A stretch of 64,000 bases of DNA, taken from DAIMZI01 sp036734025. GTDB lineage: Bacteria; Pseudomonadota; Alphaproteobacteria; Rhizobiales; Rhodomicrobiaceae. Location: assembly GCA_036734025.1 (NCBI GenBank), contig DAIMZI010000009.1:31572-95571 (forward strand), given 5' to 3'. The position numbers and the translations under genes were made by a program. The notes under the pieces are model-generated. The model was not told the DNA's origin. It ran no database searches and saw nothing but the letters and a program-made list of their open reading frames with translations. Shown here piece after piece: positions 42,515-52,700 of this stretch (the first letter of the stretch is position 1; each line of letters begins with the position of its first letter).

Positions 42515-44548
42515 ATGGCGGAATTCAATACTGGACCTGCAGATGCCGCAGGTCATGACACAGGCGAGATCGCAGTCAGGCACGATGATCTGGCCAATTG
42601 CATCCGGGCGCTTTCGATGGATGCGGTCCAGGCCGCGAATTCGGGCCACCCCGGCATGCCGATGGGAATGGCAGATGTCGCGACGGTGCTGTTCACGCGG
42701 TTCCTGAAGTTCGATCCCTCCGATCCGCAATGGGCCGACCGCGACCGCTTTATTCTGTCTGCCGGACACGGGTCGATGCTGCTCTACAGCCTGCTTTATC
42801 TGACCGGCTATCCGGGCATGACGCTTGATGATCTGCGCCGCTTCCGCCAGTTGAACGCGCCCAGCGCGGGACATCCTGAATTCGGCCATGCTCCCGGCAT
42901 CGAGACGACGACCGGCCCACTGGGGCAGGGACTGGCCAACGGCGTCGGCATGGCGCTTGCCGAGCGCGTGCTCAACGCCCGTTTCGGCGACGAACTTGTC
43001 GATCATAATACCTATGTGCTCGCGGGCGATGGCTGCCTGATGGAGGGCATTAGCCATGAGGCGATCTCGCTTGCCGGCCATCTGGGATTGGGACGTCTGA
43101 TCGTGCTGTTCGATGATAATCAGATCTCCATCGACGGGCCGACCGATCTGGCGGTCAGTGACGATCAGGCGGCGCGTTTCACGGCCTCGGGCTGGCATGT
43201 TCAGCGCGTCGATGGGCATGATCCCGAAGCCGTTGGGGCGGCCATAAAGTCAGCCAGGAACGACCCGCGCCCCTCGCTCATCGCATGCCGCACGATCATC
43301 GGCTACGGCGCGCCGAGCAAGCAGGGCACCGCCGCCACCCATGGCTCGCCGCTCGGCGAAGACGAGATCGCCGCCGCCCGCGCCCGGCTGGGCTGGCCGC
43401 ATGCGCCCTTCGACATTCCGCAGCCGCTGTTAAGGGCCTGGCGCGAGGCATCGGCCTCGGGCCGCGCACAGCATACAGCCTGGCAGGCGCGTCTTGCCGC
43501 AAATCCGCGCGCGGGCGAATTCACCGCCGCCATGCGCGGCGATCTGCCGGCCGAATTCGCCGGGCGCATGTCAGCCTATCGGGCCGAAACCGCCGCTGCC
43601 GCGCCCAAGATGGCGACGCGCGCGGCCAGCCAGTCCGCGCTGGAAGTAATCAATGCGGTCGTGCCGCAGATGCTGGGCGGCTCGGCAGATCTCACCGGCT
43701 CGAACAACACCAAAACCAGCGCCATGCGGGCCATCACCCGCACGGATTATTCGGGCAGCTATGTCCATTACGGCGTCCGCGAACATGGCATGGCCGCCGC
43801 GATGAACGGCATCGCGCTGCATGGCGGGCTCATCCCCTACGGCGGCACGTTCCTTGTGTTCACGGATTATTGCCGCCCGGCGATCCGTCTTTCGGCGCTG
43901 ATGAAGCAGCGTGTCATCTATGTGATGACCCATGACAGTATCGGGCTCGGCGAGGATGGCCCGACGCATCAGCCGGTCGAGCATCTCGCCGCCCTGAGGG
44001 CAATGCCCAATCTCGCGGTGTTCCGGCCCGCCGATGTGGTCGAGACCGCCGAGTGCTGGGAGGCCGCGCTTGGCCTGCATGAGACCCCGTCCGTGCTGTG
44101 CCTGTCGCGTCAGGGCCTGCCGTGCTTGCGCCATGCGCCAGCCAGCGAAAATCTGGCCGCCAAAGGGGCGTATGTGCTGCATGAGCCTGGCGGCGGGCGC
44201 GATGTGACCATCCTCGCCACGGGGTCGGAAGTGGCGATCGCCGTTGAGGCCGGGAAGATGCTGGCAGCCGAGGGGCTGCGCGCGGCGGTCGTGTCGATGC
44301 CGTGCTGGGAACTGTTCCGCGACCAGCCGGAGGATTACCGCGCCCGCGTGCTGGGCGATGCCCCGCGCATCGGCATCGAGGCGGCGGTCATGACGGGCTG
44401 GCATGAATGGCTGGGCGCCGATGCGCGCTTCGTCGGCATGGCGGATTTCGGTGCTTCTGCGCCTGCCGATCAGCTTTATGCCCATTTCGGCATCACCGCT
44501 GAAGCCGTCGCCGAGCATGCCCGCTCGGCCGCGGCTCAGGCGCGCTGA
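42515..44548 (+). CDS. tkt: Transketolase
   Basis: Thiamine-diphosphate enzyme that moves two-carbon units between sugar phosphates in the pentose phosphate and Calvin cycles. The 677-residue protein has ANSGHPGMPMGMADVATVLF, the ThDP/Mg motif GDGCLMEG with the later DDNQIS, HDSIGLGEDGPTHQPVEHLAALR and the C-terminal domain STEV-like TILATGSEVAIAV. ATG 42515 has GGAGA upstream; the open frame starts 25 codons earlier without support. It heads a tkt-pgk-fba series on the plus strand; gap, normally between tkt and pgk in relatives, is absent. Confidence 0.96.
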   Translation: MAEFNTGPADAAGHDTGEIAVRHDDLANCIRALSMDAVQAANSGHPGMPMGMADVATVLFTRFLKFDPSDPQWADRDRFILSAGHGSMLLYSLLYLTGYPGMTLDDLRRFRQLNAPSAGHPEFGHAPGIETTTGPLGQGLANGVGMALAERVLNARFGDELVDHNTYVLAGDGCLMEGISHEAISLAGHLGLGRLIVLFDDNQISIDGPTDLAVSDDQAARFTASGWHVQRVDGHDPEAVGAAIKSARNDPRPSLIACRTIIGYGAPSKQGTAATHGSPLGEDEIAAARARLGWPHAPFDIPQPLLRAWREASASGRAQHTAWQARLAANPRAGEFTAAMRGDLPAEFAGRMSAYRAETAAAAPKMATRAASQSALEVINAVVPQMLGGSADLTGSNNTKTSAMRAITRTDYSGSYVHYGVREHGMAAAMNGIALHGGLIPYGGTFLVFTDYCRPAIRLSALMKQRVIYVMTHDSIGLGEDGPTHQPVEHLAALRAMPNLAVFRPADVVETAECWEAALGLHETPSVLCLSRQGLPCLRHAPASENLAAKGAYVLHEPGGGRDVTILATGSEVAIAVEAGKMLAAEGLRAAVVSMPCWELFRDQPEDYRARVLGDAPRIGIEAAVMTGWHEWLGADARFVGMADFGASAPADQLYAHFGITAEAVAEHARSAAAQAR

Positions 44549-44615
44549 GCACGCATACCGGACAAGATAATACGAAGCCGGAAGAATTAAGAATGATGGA
44601 GGGGATGAAGCGCCG

Positions 44616-45818
44616 ATGTTGCAGAATTTCAGGCCCATCGAGGCCGCAGACGTCGCCGGCCGCACGGTGCTGGCCCGGGTTGACCTGAATGTTCCGATGG
44701 CGAAGGGAGAGGTCAGCGACGCCACACGCATCGAACTGATCCTGCCCCTGGTGCGCGATCTCAGCGCGCGCGGCGCCAGAACCGTGCTGATGTCGCATTT
44801 CGGCCGGCCGGGCGGCAAGCCGGTCGCGGAGATGTCGCTGCGCCCGGTGGCAGCGGAACTGGCCCGCCTTCTGCCGCAGACGTCGGTCGTTTTTGTCGAG
44901 GCGAGTGTCGGCGATCAGGCCAGGGCGGCGGTGTCGCGGCTCGGCGATGGCGAGGTTCTGGTTCTGGAAAATCTGCGCTTTCACGAAGGCGAGGAGGCCA
45001 ATGATCCGGACTTCGCCGGCGAACTCGCGGCTCTCGGCGACATCTATGTGAATGATGCTTTCTCATGCGCGCACCGCGCCCATGCCTCGACCGAGGCGCT
45101 CGCCCGCCTGCTTCCCGCATATGTCGGACCGGCGATGGCCGGCGAGCTTCAGGCGTTACAGATGGCCCTGGAATTGCCCAAGCGGCCGGTTGCCGCGATC
45201 ATCGGCGGCGCCAAGGTGTCGAGCAAGATCACGGTGCTCACGAACCTGGTCCCCAAGGTCAACATGCTGGTGATCGGCGGCGGCATGGCGAACACTTTCC
45301 TGCTGGCCAAAGGCGATGATGTCGGCCGCTCGCTCGCCGAGCCGGATCATGTGAATACGGTCGGGCGCATCATCTCGCGGGCATCGGAGACGGGATGCAG
45401 GATCGTCCTGCCTGGCGATGCCGTGGTCGCGCCCGAACTGCGTGAAGGCGCGCCCAGCGAGGTGCGGGGTGTCAATGATATCCCGGGTGATGCTATGATC
45501 CTGGACATAGGCCCACAGTCCGTCGCCGACCTGAAGACGCGACTGGGCGAATGCCGCACGGTGTTGTGGAACGGTCCGCTGGGAGCCTTCGAGATCGCCC
45601 CGTTCGGCGAAGCGACATTCGAAGTGGCGCGAGAGGTGGCCCGGCTGACCAGGGAGCGCGGCCTGATCAGCGTTGCAGGCGGTGGAGATACGGTCGCCGC
45701 GCTCAACGCCGCCGGTGTCACCGGCGATTTCACCTATGTCTCAAGCGCTGGCGGCGCTTTCCTCGAATGGCTGGAAGGGCGCGAATTGCCCGGTATTGCC
45801 GTCCTCGCCAAGGCATGA
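44616..45818 (+). CDS. pgk: Phosphoglycerate kinase
   Basis: Interconverts 1,3-bisphosphoglycerate and 3-phosphoglycerate with ADP/ATP. The 400-residue protein has RVDLNVPMAKGEVSDATRIE, MSHFGRPGGK, ENLRFHEGEE, the hinge GGAKVSSKI, VLWNGPLGAFE and the nucleotide loop VAGGGDTVAAL. Full length. Starts 67 bases after tkt with GGAGGGG upstream and is followed 19 bases later by fba. Confidence 0.97.
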   Translation: MLQNFRPIEAADVAGRTVLARVDLNVPMAKGEVSDATRIELILPLVRDLSARGARTVLMSHFGRPGGKPVAEMSLRPVAAELARLLPQTSVVFVEASVGDQARAAVSRLGDGEVLVLENLRFHEGEEANDPDFAGELAALGDIYVNDAFSCAHRAHASTEALARLLPAYVGPAMAGELQALQMALELPKRPVAAIIGGAKVSSKITVLTNLVPKVNMLVIGGGMANTFLLAKGDDVGRSLAEPDHVNTVGRIISRASETGCRIVLPGDAVVAPELREGAPSEVRGVNDIPGDAMILDIGPQSVADLKTRLGECRTVLWNGPLGAFEIAPFGEATFEVAREVARLTRERGLISVAGGGDTVAALNAAGVTGDFTYVSSAGGAFLEWLEGRELPGIAVLAKA

Positions 45819-45837
45819 AGACCAAAGGAGACCAGAC

Positions 45838-46917
45838 ATGGCCAGAGTAACGCTCAGACAGCTTCTCGATCACGCCGCAGAGCACGGTTATGGCGTGCCG
45901 GCGTATAACATCAACAATATGGAACAAGGGCTGGCGATCATGCAGGCGGCGGAGGCAACGCGGTCTCCGGTGATCATTCAAGCCAGCCGTGGTGCGCGTG
46001 GCTATGCCGGCGATTTCATGCTCGCCAAGCTCATCGAAGGGCTGGAGGCGCTTTATCCCGACATCCCCATCTGCCTGCATCAGGACCATGGCAACAATCC
46101 CGCCACCTGCCTGTCGGCCATCCAGCACGGTTTCACATCGGTGATGATGGATGGCTCGCTGGAAGAAGACGCCAAGACGCCTGCGTCCTACGAGTACAAT
46201 ATCGAGGTCACGAAGAAGGTGACGGAAATGGCGCATTGGGTGGGCGTGAGCGTCGAGGGCGAGCTGGGCTGCCTCGGTTCGCTGGAAAGCGGTGAAGGCG
46301 AGGCCGAGGATGGCCACGGTTTTGAGGGCAAATTGTCCAAGGACATGCTGCTCACCGACCCTGATCAGGCGATGGAGTTCGTGGCCGAGACCAAATGCGA
46401 TGCGCTTGCTGTCGCCATTGGCACCAGTCACGGCGCCTACAAGTTCACCCGCCAGCCGACCGGCGAAATTCTCGCCATGAATGTCATCGAGGCAATCCAC
46501 GAACGGCTACCCAACACCCATATCGTGATGCACGGTTCCAGCTCGGTGCCGCAAGAGCTTCAGGACCTGATCAACGCCCATGGCGGCGAGATGCCCCAGA
46601 CCTACGGCGTGCCCGTCGAGGAGATCGTGCGCGGCATCCGCCACGGCGTGCGCAAGGTGAACATCGACACCGACCTGCGCATGGCCGTTACGGGAGCAGT
46701 GCGCAAGGTACTCGATCAGAACCGTTCCGAATTCGATCCACGCAAATATCTGAAGCCGGCCATGGAAGCGATGCGCAAGGTCTGCGCAGACCGGTTCGAG
46801 GCGTTTGGCACGGCCGGCAACGCGCCGAAGATCAAGCCGATAACGATGGCGGAAATGGCCACACGCTATGCTTCAGGCAGTCTGGACCCACAGATCGGCA
46901 AGGCGCGCGCGGCCTGA
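45838..46917 (+). CDS. fba: Fructose-bisphosphate aldolase, class II
   Basis: Zinc-dependent aldolase that splits fructose-1,6-bisphosphate (and in the Calvin cycle joins trioses). The 359-residue protein shows the zinc ligand His and neighbours in CLHQDHGNN, SVMMDGSLEEDAKT, the acidic VEGELGCLGS, GTSHGAYKF (second zinc His), HGSSSVPQ and KVNIDTDLRMA. Length and motifs fit the CbbA-type subgroup common in alphaproteobacteria. ATG 45838 follows AAAGGAG. Last gene of the tkt-pgk-fba series. Confidence 0.96.
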   Translation: MARVTLRQLLDHAAEHGYGVPAYNINNMEQGLAIMQAAEATRSPVIIQASRGARGYAGDFMLAKLIEGLEALYPDIPICLHQDHGNNPATCLSAIQHGFTSVMMDGSLEEDAKTPASYEYNIEVTKKVTEMAHWVGVSVEGELGCLGSLESGEGEAEDGHGFEGKLSKDMLLTDPDQAMEFVAETKCDALAVAIGTSHGAYKFTRQPTGEILAMNVIEAIHERLPNTHIVMHGSSSVPQELQDLINAHGGEMPQTYGVPVEEIVRGIRHGVRKVNIDTDLRMAVTGAVRKVLDQNRSEFDPRKYLKPAMEAMRKVCADRFEAFGTAGNAPKIKPITMAEMATRYASGSLDPQIGKARAA

Positions 46918-47057
46918 TGCCTGCTGCCGGGCGCGGGGCCGCGATTTGCGGGCCTGCCCCGGCTAGGTCTGTGTGGGACTGCCACCACTTGTGCATTTTG
47001 CACTGGTGGCGGGCTGATGGACCATAAGCTGCGGGAAATCTGTCGGCCTGAGAGAGA

Positions 47058-47132
47058 TGGTGCGCGCACCTGGGATCGAACCAGGGACCCCTACGATGTC
47101 AACGTAGTGCTCTCCCGCTGAGCTATGCGCGC
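47058..47132 (-). tRNA. tRNA-Val (GAC anticodon)
   Basis: Minus strand reads a complete cloverleaf: acceptor GCGCGCA paired with TGCGCGC, D-arm TAGCTCAGCGGGAGAG, anticodon loop GTTGACATC with anticodon GAC, T-arm GGTTCGATCC, discriminator A and an encoded CCA at 47058-47060. Length 75 with CCA. Confidence 0.97.
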
Positions 47133-47347
47133 TTAACCGCCGACGAAAAAACAGACTATACTGATTGAGATAGCATGCGCTCATTGAATTCGGCAAGAGC
47201 CTAGCCGAGGTCGGCACGGCCGCCAGGAAGCCCGTTTGCCGGCGCCTCGTTGCTTGGTACTGGCACAAAGCCGATGAAATGCGGTATCATCAAGGTTTAA
47301 CAGGTTTAATGTTACTTCAGTCATTTCAGCAAGGAGGGCCAATAAAA

Positions 47348-47968
47348 ATGGCAATGACCGAGCCTACGCGGGCTGCCGACGGCTGGCCCCGGCGTGCGTT
47401 CACGGTGGCTGAAATCGAACGGATGGTCGATACCGGCGTGATCGGCGAGAGCGAGCGGTTGGAGTTGATCGGTGGAGAATTGCTGCCAATGGCGCCTAAA
47501 GGCATCCTCCATGAGTTGATCAAGACGATGCTCGTCGAGCATTGGATCAAGCTCAAGCCGGACACGCTGATGCTCACGCCCGAAACCACTTTCCGGCTGA
47601 GCGAAATCACCTATGTCGAGCCAGATATCGTCGTCTATCGCCGGGCCGACGGGTTGGCGCGCTTGTCCGCCAGTACGGCGCTGCTTGTCGTCGAGATTGC
47701 TGACAAGAGCATCTCCTACGACCTGCAGAAGAAACCCGAAGTCTATGCAGCTTTCGGAATTGCCGAATTGTGGGTGATCGACGGCAATACCCGCATCATC
47801 CATGTCCATCGCGATCCGGTAACGCCGATGAACGCGCCCTCGGGCTATCGCAACATCAGCCGTTTCTCGCAGGATCAGGTGGTCACGCCGCTGCTTGCGC
47901 CTGAACTCGAGCTTCAGCTTTCGGAGCTCGATCTGGGATCAGGCGAAGATAATATCCGCAGTCTGTAA
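47348..47968 (+). CDS. Uma2-family (DUF820) putative restriction-endonuclease-fold protein
   Basis: A 206-residue protein of the Uma2 family, which has a PD-(D/E)XK nuclease-like fold and is common in cyanobacteria and other phyla. Visible features are the N-terminal FTVAEIERMVDTGVIGESERLELIGGELLPM, the acidic pair VEPDIVVYRR ... LLVVEIADKS, then KKPEVYAAFGIAELWVIDGNTR. Biological role is unsettled; often linked to mobile or repeat elements. ATG 47348 is nine bases after AAGGAGG. Its upstream flank is AT-richer than the region and a tRNA gene lies 215 bases away. It converges with fdxA. Confidence 0.88.
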   Translation: MAMTEPTRAADGWPRRAFTVAEIERMVDTGVIGESERLELIGGELLPMAPKGILHELIKTMLVEHWIKLKPDTLMLTPETTFRLSEITYVEPDIVVYRRADGLARLSASTALLVVEIADKSISYDLQKKPEVYAAFGIAELWVIDGNTRIIHVHRDPVTPMNAPSGYRNISRFSQDQVVTPLLAPELELQLSELDLGSGEDNIRSL

Positions 47969-48016
47969 GCAACAGAGGCTGCCCTTTGCGCGGGCGCATC
48001 GCAGGGAGCGGGAGGC

Positions 48017-48352
48017 TCAGTCTCCTGCTCCCGGTGCTGCCGAGAAATACTGCATCTTGTCCGTCTTGTCGGCCATATCTTCGGCGTCCGGCAGCGGGTC
48101 CTTCTTCGAGGTGATATTGGGCCACTTCTCGGAATATTCCCGGTTCAGTTCGATCCACTTTTCCAGGCCCGGCTCAGTGTCGGGCTTGATGGCTTCGACC
48201 GGACATTCAGGCTCGCAGACGCCGCAGTCAATGCACTCATCTGGATGAATGACGAGCATCGTCTCGCCTTCATAGAAACAATCGACCGGACACACCTCAA
48301 CGCAATCGGTGTATTTGCAATTGATGCAGGCGTCCAAGACGACATAGGTCAT
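48017..48352 (-). CDS. fdxA: Seven-iron ferredoxin FdxA
   Basis: Low-potential electron carrier with one [3Fe-4S] and one [4Fe-4S] cluster. The 111-residue protein has the N-terminal cluster region CINCKYTDCVEVCPVDCF and the second CIDCGVCEPECP, with a C-terminal helical extension (KWIELNREYSEKWPNIT) typical of the alphaproteobacterial FdxA. ATG 48352 has GGAGG upstream. Convergent with the Uma2-type gene. Confidence 0.95.
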   Translation of the reverse strand: MTYVVLDACINCKYTDCVEVCPVDCFYEGETMLVIHPDECIDCGVCEPECPVEAIKPDTEPGLEKWIELNREYSEKWPNITSKKDPLPDAEDMADKTDKMQYFSAAPGAGD

Positions 48353-48533
48353 TAGTATCCTCCGCCACGCGCAATTTCGCGATTCAGGATGTAAGGTTGA
48401 ATTGACATTTGCGCAATGATCAGCGAGCGAGGGCTATCGGCGCTTCTCACAATGCCTAGCGTAAATGGCAGTGCGACTCAAGATGGCGCTGCGAAACATC
48501 CGCCGCTGTCGGCGCGCTCTTGCGGTCCGCTGA

Positions 48534-49661
48534 TCACTCGATGATGATGCGCGGAGCTTCGCGCGAGCCGGAGGCGCCAGCCGTCAGCCTGTCCCACGCT
48601 CTTGCGGCAATGTCGCGGTAAGCCTGGCTGTACGGGCTGTCGGGCGCGCTGGCGACGATCGGCGTGCCGGCATCGGAGCGTTCGCGTATATCCAGATGCA
48701 GCGGCACCTCGCCGAGAAACGGCACCTTCAGCCGCCCGGCTTCCCTGCGCGCGCCGCCATGGCCGAAGATCTCCTCGCGATGGCCGCAGTTCGGGCAGAG
48801 ATAATAGCTCATGTTCTCCACGATCCCGAGCACCGGCACATTGACCTGTTCAAACATCGCCAGCCCCTTGTGTGCGTCGATCAGCGCCAGGTCCTGCGGC
48901 GTGGATACGATCACGGCGCCGGCAAGCGGCACCTGCTGGGCCATCGACAGTTGCACATCGCCCGTGCCCGGCGGCATGTCGACCACGAGCACATCAAGCT
49001 CGCCCCAGTCCACCTCGCTCAACATCTGCCCGAGCGCACGCACGACCATCGGGCCGCGCCAGATCACCGGCGTGCTCTCATCCACCAGAAAGCCGATCGA
49101 CATCACCTTCAGACCGAACCCCGTCATCGGCTCCAGCATGTTCGCCGTCGTCACTTTCGGCTTGCCGCGCAAGCCCATCAGGCGCGGGATCGACGGGCCG
49201 TAGACATCGGCATCCAGCAGCCCGACGCGCAGCCCGTTCGCCAGAAAGGCCAGCGCCAGATTGACCGCGGTGGTCGATTTGCCCACCCCGCCCTTGCCCG
49301 AGGCAACCGCAACGATGTTCCTGACGTCGCTCACGCCGCGCCTTTGCGCCAGGCCAGCGGCTTTCGCTCGTGGCGCAGGGGCTTGCTGCGCTCCGGCCTG
49401 TCCGGCCGCGCTTTCCGATGTCAGCGTCACCGTCACGGCGTCGATGCCCGGCAGTTCTTTCGTCACGATCTCGGCGGCCTGGCGCAAGGGCTCCAGCTCC
49501 TGCGCGCGTCTGGCCGGCACGGCGATCGAGAAGTAGACCTTGCCGTTGCTGGCGACGATCTCGGACACCAGCCCCAGCGACACGATATCGCTCTCACCGT
49601 CCGGCCCCTTTATGCGCGTCAGCTCCTTCAGAATGCGTTCCTTGCTCGGCATATCGGTCAT
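48534..49661 (-). CDS. Iron-sulfur cluster carrier ATPase Mrp/ApbC
   Basis: P-loop ATPase of the Mrp/NBP35 family that holds and delivers Fe-S clusters. The 375-residue protein has an N-terminal MIP18/DUF59 domain (residues 1-80), the deviant Walker A SGKGGVGKST, LLDADVYGPSIPRLMG, DMPPGTGDVQLS and the bridging cysteines in YYLCPNCGHREEIFGHGG. Three ATGs lie in a row; I chose ATG 49661, spaced six bases from GAGCGAG, over 49667. Followed after about 180 bases by fdxA, a functional neighbour, on the same strand. Confidence 0.95.
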   Translation of the reverse strand: MTDMPSKERILKELTRIKGPDGESDIVSLGLVSEIVASNGKVYFSIAVPARRAQELEPLRQAAEIVTKELPGIDAVTVTLTSESAAGQAGAQQAPAPRAKAAGLAQRRGVSDVRNIVAVASGKGGVGKSTTAVNLALAFLANGLRVGLLDADVYGPSIPRLMGLRGKPKVTTANMLEPMTGFGLKVMSIGFLVDESTPVIWRGPMVVRALGQMLSEVDWGELDVLVVDMPPGTGDVQLSMAQQVPLAGAVIVSTPQDLALIDAHKGLAMFEQVNVPVLGIVENMSYYLCPNCGHREEIFGHGGARREAGRLKVPFLGEVPLHLDIRERSDAGTPIVASAPDSPYSQAYRDIAARAWDRLTAGASGSREAPRIIIE

Positions 49662-49794
49662 CATCATCTCGCTCTGGCTTGCGCGCGTGCACGTCGCGCT
49701 GGCTTTTTCGGCGGATCGGCTGACATGCACATGGTCTTCAGCCGTCTAAATTCGAATGTGATGATAATACCGCAACGGTTACAACGGCAATCGT

Positions 49795-52700
49795 TCAACC
49801 GAGCGCGGGCAGGGTGTGGACGCTGACATCGGCGCCGCAGGTCCTTGCAGCGATATCGCACAGATGCGCATGGTGGGTGAGGTAGATCACCTGGCCCTGT
49901 CTCGCGATCTGCGCCAGCAGGCCAAGGGCGGCCGCGGCGCGCGTGTCATCGAAGCTTGCCAGGATGTCGTCGGCGAGAAACGGCACCGGCTCGCGGCCGT
50001 TCACGAATTCCATGTAGCCGGCAAGACGCAATGCCAGGTAAAGCTGATGGCGCGTGCCTTCGGACATTTCCGATGCCTGCAACGAGCCGCCTGCCGCCGG
50101 AATGCCGATCAATTTCTCGCCCTTGTCTCCCGGCTGGGTGCGAAGATCGCTGAAGCTGCCGTTGGTCATGGTGGTGAAGAATGACGCCGCGCTGCGCATC
50201 ATCGAACTGCGGTGATGATCACGGTATGTGTCAAGCGCGGCACTGACCGCCAGCGTACCGAGCGACAGGCGCAGATAGCGCTCGGCGACCTGCTCGATCT
50301 CGCTCAGCACGGCGCGACGTTGCTGCATGGCAAGGGCCGCCCGGTCATCGGCGCTCACCGCACCAATCGCATCTCTGGCCGTCTTGAATGAATGGTAGGC
50401 CTCGCGCGCATCCTCGGTCTTCAACTCCAGTCGCGGGCGAATCTCCTCGATCTCCTTGCGCAGGCTCTCTTCAGCGGCATCTGCAAGCAGCTCCGCCATC
50501 TGAGCAGGCTCACTCAGGCCAAGGCTGGCGAGCAATTCCTCCTCAAGCCCGGTGATCTGCTCAACAAGGCTGGCACGTTCGGCCGCGGCCTCCAGCGCGC
50601 CGCGCAGGGCGTCCAGATCATCAACACCATAGCGCGCGAACATCTCCTGCTGCTGGACGATCAGCAGTTTCTGCCTGTCCTGCGCATCACGCAGGTGGGC
50701 GCGGGCCTTCTCGATTTCCGCTTGCCGGGCCTCGCGGGTGGCCAGATTGGCGCGGGCATCTTTCAAGGCGGCTTGCAGCCGGCGGGCGAGCGTACCAGCG
50801 TCCTCATCACGGCGCTCAACACCCGCTTCCCGGCTGGCATCATCGACCAGTTTCTCGAACGTTTCGGTCACCTTGCTCAACCGGCGCACACGGGTGCCCA
50901 GTTCATCCAGCCGCGCCAGATCTTCGCTGAGCGTATCGAGCGCGCTCAGGATCGCGCGCACCTGATTCGGGGTGCGCGGCAGATCGCCATTGCCAAGCCA
51001 GCACGACCCGATCAGCCGGTCCCAGCCTTCTTGCCATTGCTTCAGATCGCGCTGCGCCTTGTCGAATTCACGCTCGCGGCGCACTAGCTGAGCCTGTGCC
51101 TCACGGTCAGTCTTCACGGCTTCCTCGCGCCGGCCGCGCGTCTGGCTCAATTGGTCGCGCACCATCTCCGCCAGCCGCATCAGCGCATCGGGATCCTCGC
51201 CCGATGGCGCCTCGATGCCGATCTGGGCGAGCACGTCGCCCAGATTGTCTGTTGCTGCGCGCATGCGCTCAATCCGGGCCTCCTGCTCGGCTCGCAGCAC
51301 CTTGATGCGTTCGGCCATGGCGAGGGTTTGTTCACGTTGCGCCAGCCACTCGCGCAGCGTGTCCGCGTTCGTGCCCGGCTCATGGCCCAGCGCCTGCGCG
51401 ATCTGGCCGAGGCTGGCGCGCGTCTCATTTTCGTCCGACTGCGCCGCATCGAGCTTCTTGCGCAGATGATCAAGATCAACCTGGCAACGCGCCTGCTCTT
51501 CGCTGATCTGGCGCAGCCGGACGCGGTCTTCGTTCTGCTGTGCATGGGCCGAATTGACCTGATCATCGTCGCTCATCTGAGCTTCGAAACGATCGGCCGT
51601 GCTTGCAAGTGATGCGGGCTCGGCCCCGGAAATAACTTCGGCGATGGCCGAGCGGTGTTCGCGCCAGGCGTTGTCGCGACCCCTTCTGGCGGCCGCAAGC
51701 CGGTCTTTGCCGATAAGCCCGCCGGAGCTTGTCAGCGCCTCGGCGCTGGCGCGTAACTGCTCGAATTCGTGGCTGGCCTTGTCAAGACCCTCACTGAGGT
51801 GCTGAACCTGCTGGCGGGCATCGCTCAGCCGTTTGGCAAGATCATGCAACTGCGCCACGCTAGGAACGCTCAGCGCGTCGAGAGCCTCAAGATCGCCGCG
51901 CCAGGGCGACAGTTTGCCAAACATCGCCGAGAGATCACGCTCGGCTTCAACAAGCGTCTGGCTCGCCGTCTCATGCCTTGTCCGAGCAACGCGCAGGGCA
52001 TCAAGTCTTTCGCGCAATATGTCCTGAGCCTGTGCATCGATCGGCGGCCCAAGCTCATCCAGCGCCGCCTTTGTCGTCTGAACGCCGGTTCTTGCATCAT
52101 CCAGCTCGGCTTCGGCGCTCTCGTGCGCGGCCCGGATCGTCTCGATCCGCTCGATCGCCTCGCGCAGGTCTGCATGCAGCGGCGCATCCAGCAGCAACTG
52201 CGAGGGATCGTCGTCCCGCTCCCTGCCGATTGCCTTCACCCCGTCGGCAATGCGTCGCCTGGTCTGATCAAGCTCGGCCTGCACCGAGGGCAGGTCATGC
52301 CGGGCCGTCTGGAAGCTCTCCTCCTGCCTGGCGAGATGGTCTATCTGCTCGGCTGCGCCAAGCAGCGCATCATTCACGCTGGTCTCGGCGATCTGCTTCT
52401 GGAGGCGCTCGATTTCACGGCTTGCATCCGCGGCTTTCGTCTGCGCCGTGCGCGCCTCGATGGCCATGTCGTCCGCTCTCTGCTTCCAGCCCTGAGGCGG
52501 CGGCGGGCGATCATCAAGCCCCGCGAGCTTCTTCATGTATGCGCCGAGCCGGCCCCAGCGCGGCAGCGCATCGAGCCGGCGCTGCATCGCCTCAAGCCTT
52601 TGCCGCAGCGCCTCCTCCTCGCGCCGGGCGCTCTCATATCTGGCTTCCTTGTCGCTCAGCTCTTCGCGCATTTGCGCATAGGCATCGACGAAGAGATCGG

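Noticed and set aside
43571..44818. 415-codon minus-strand open frame
   Set aside because: Antisense to the tkt end and pgk start; both sense genes are certain.
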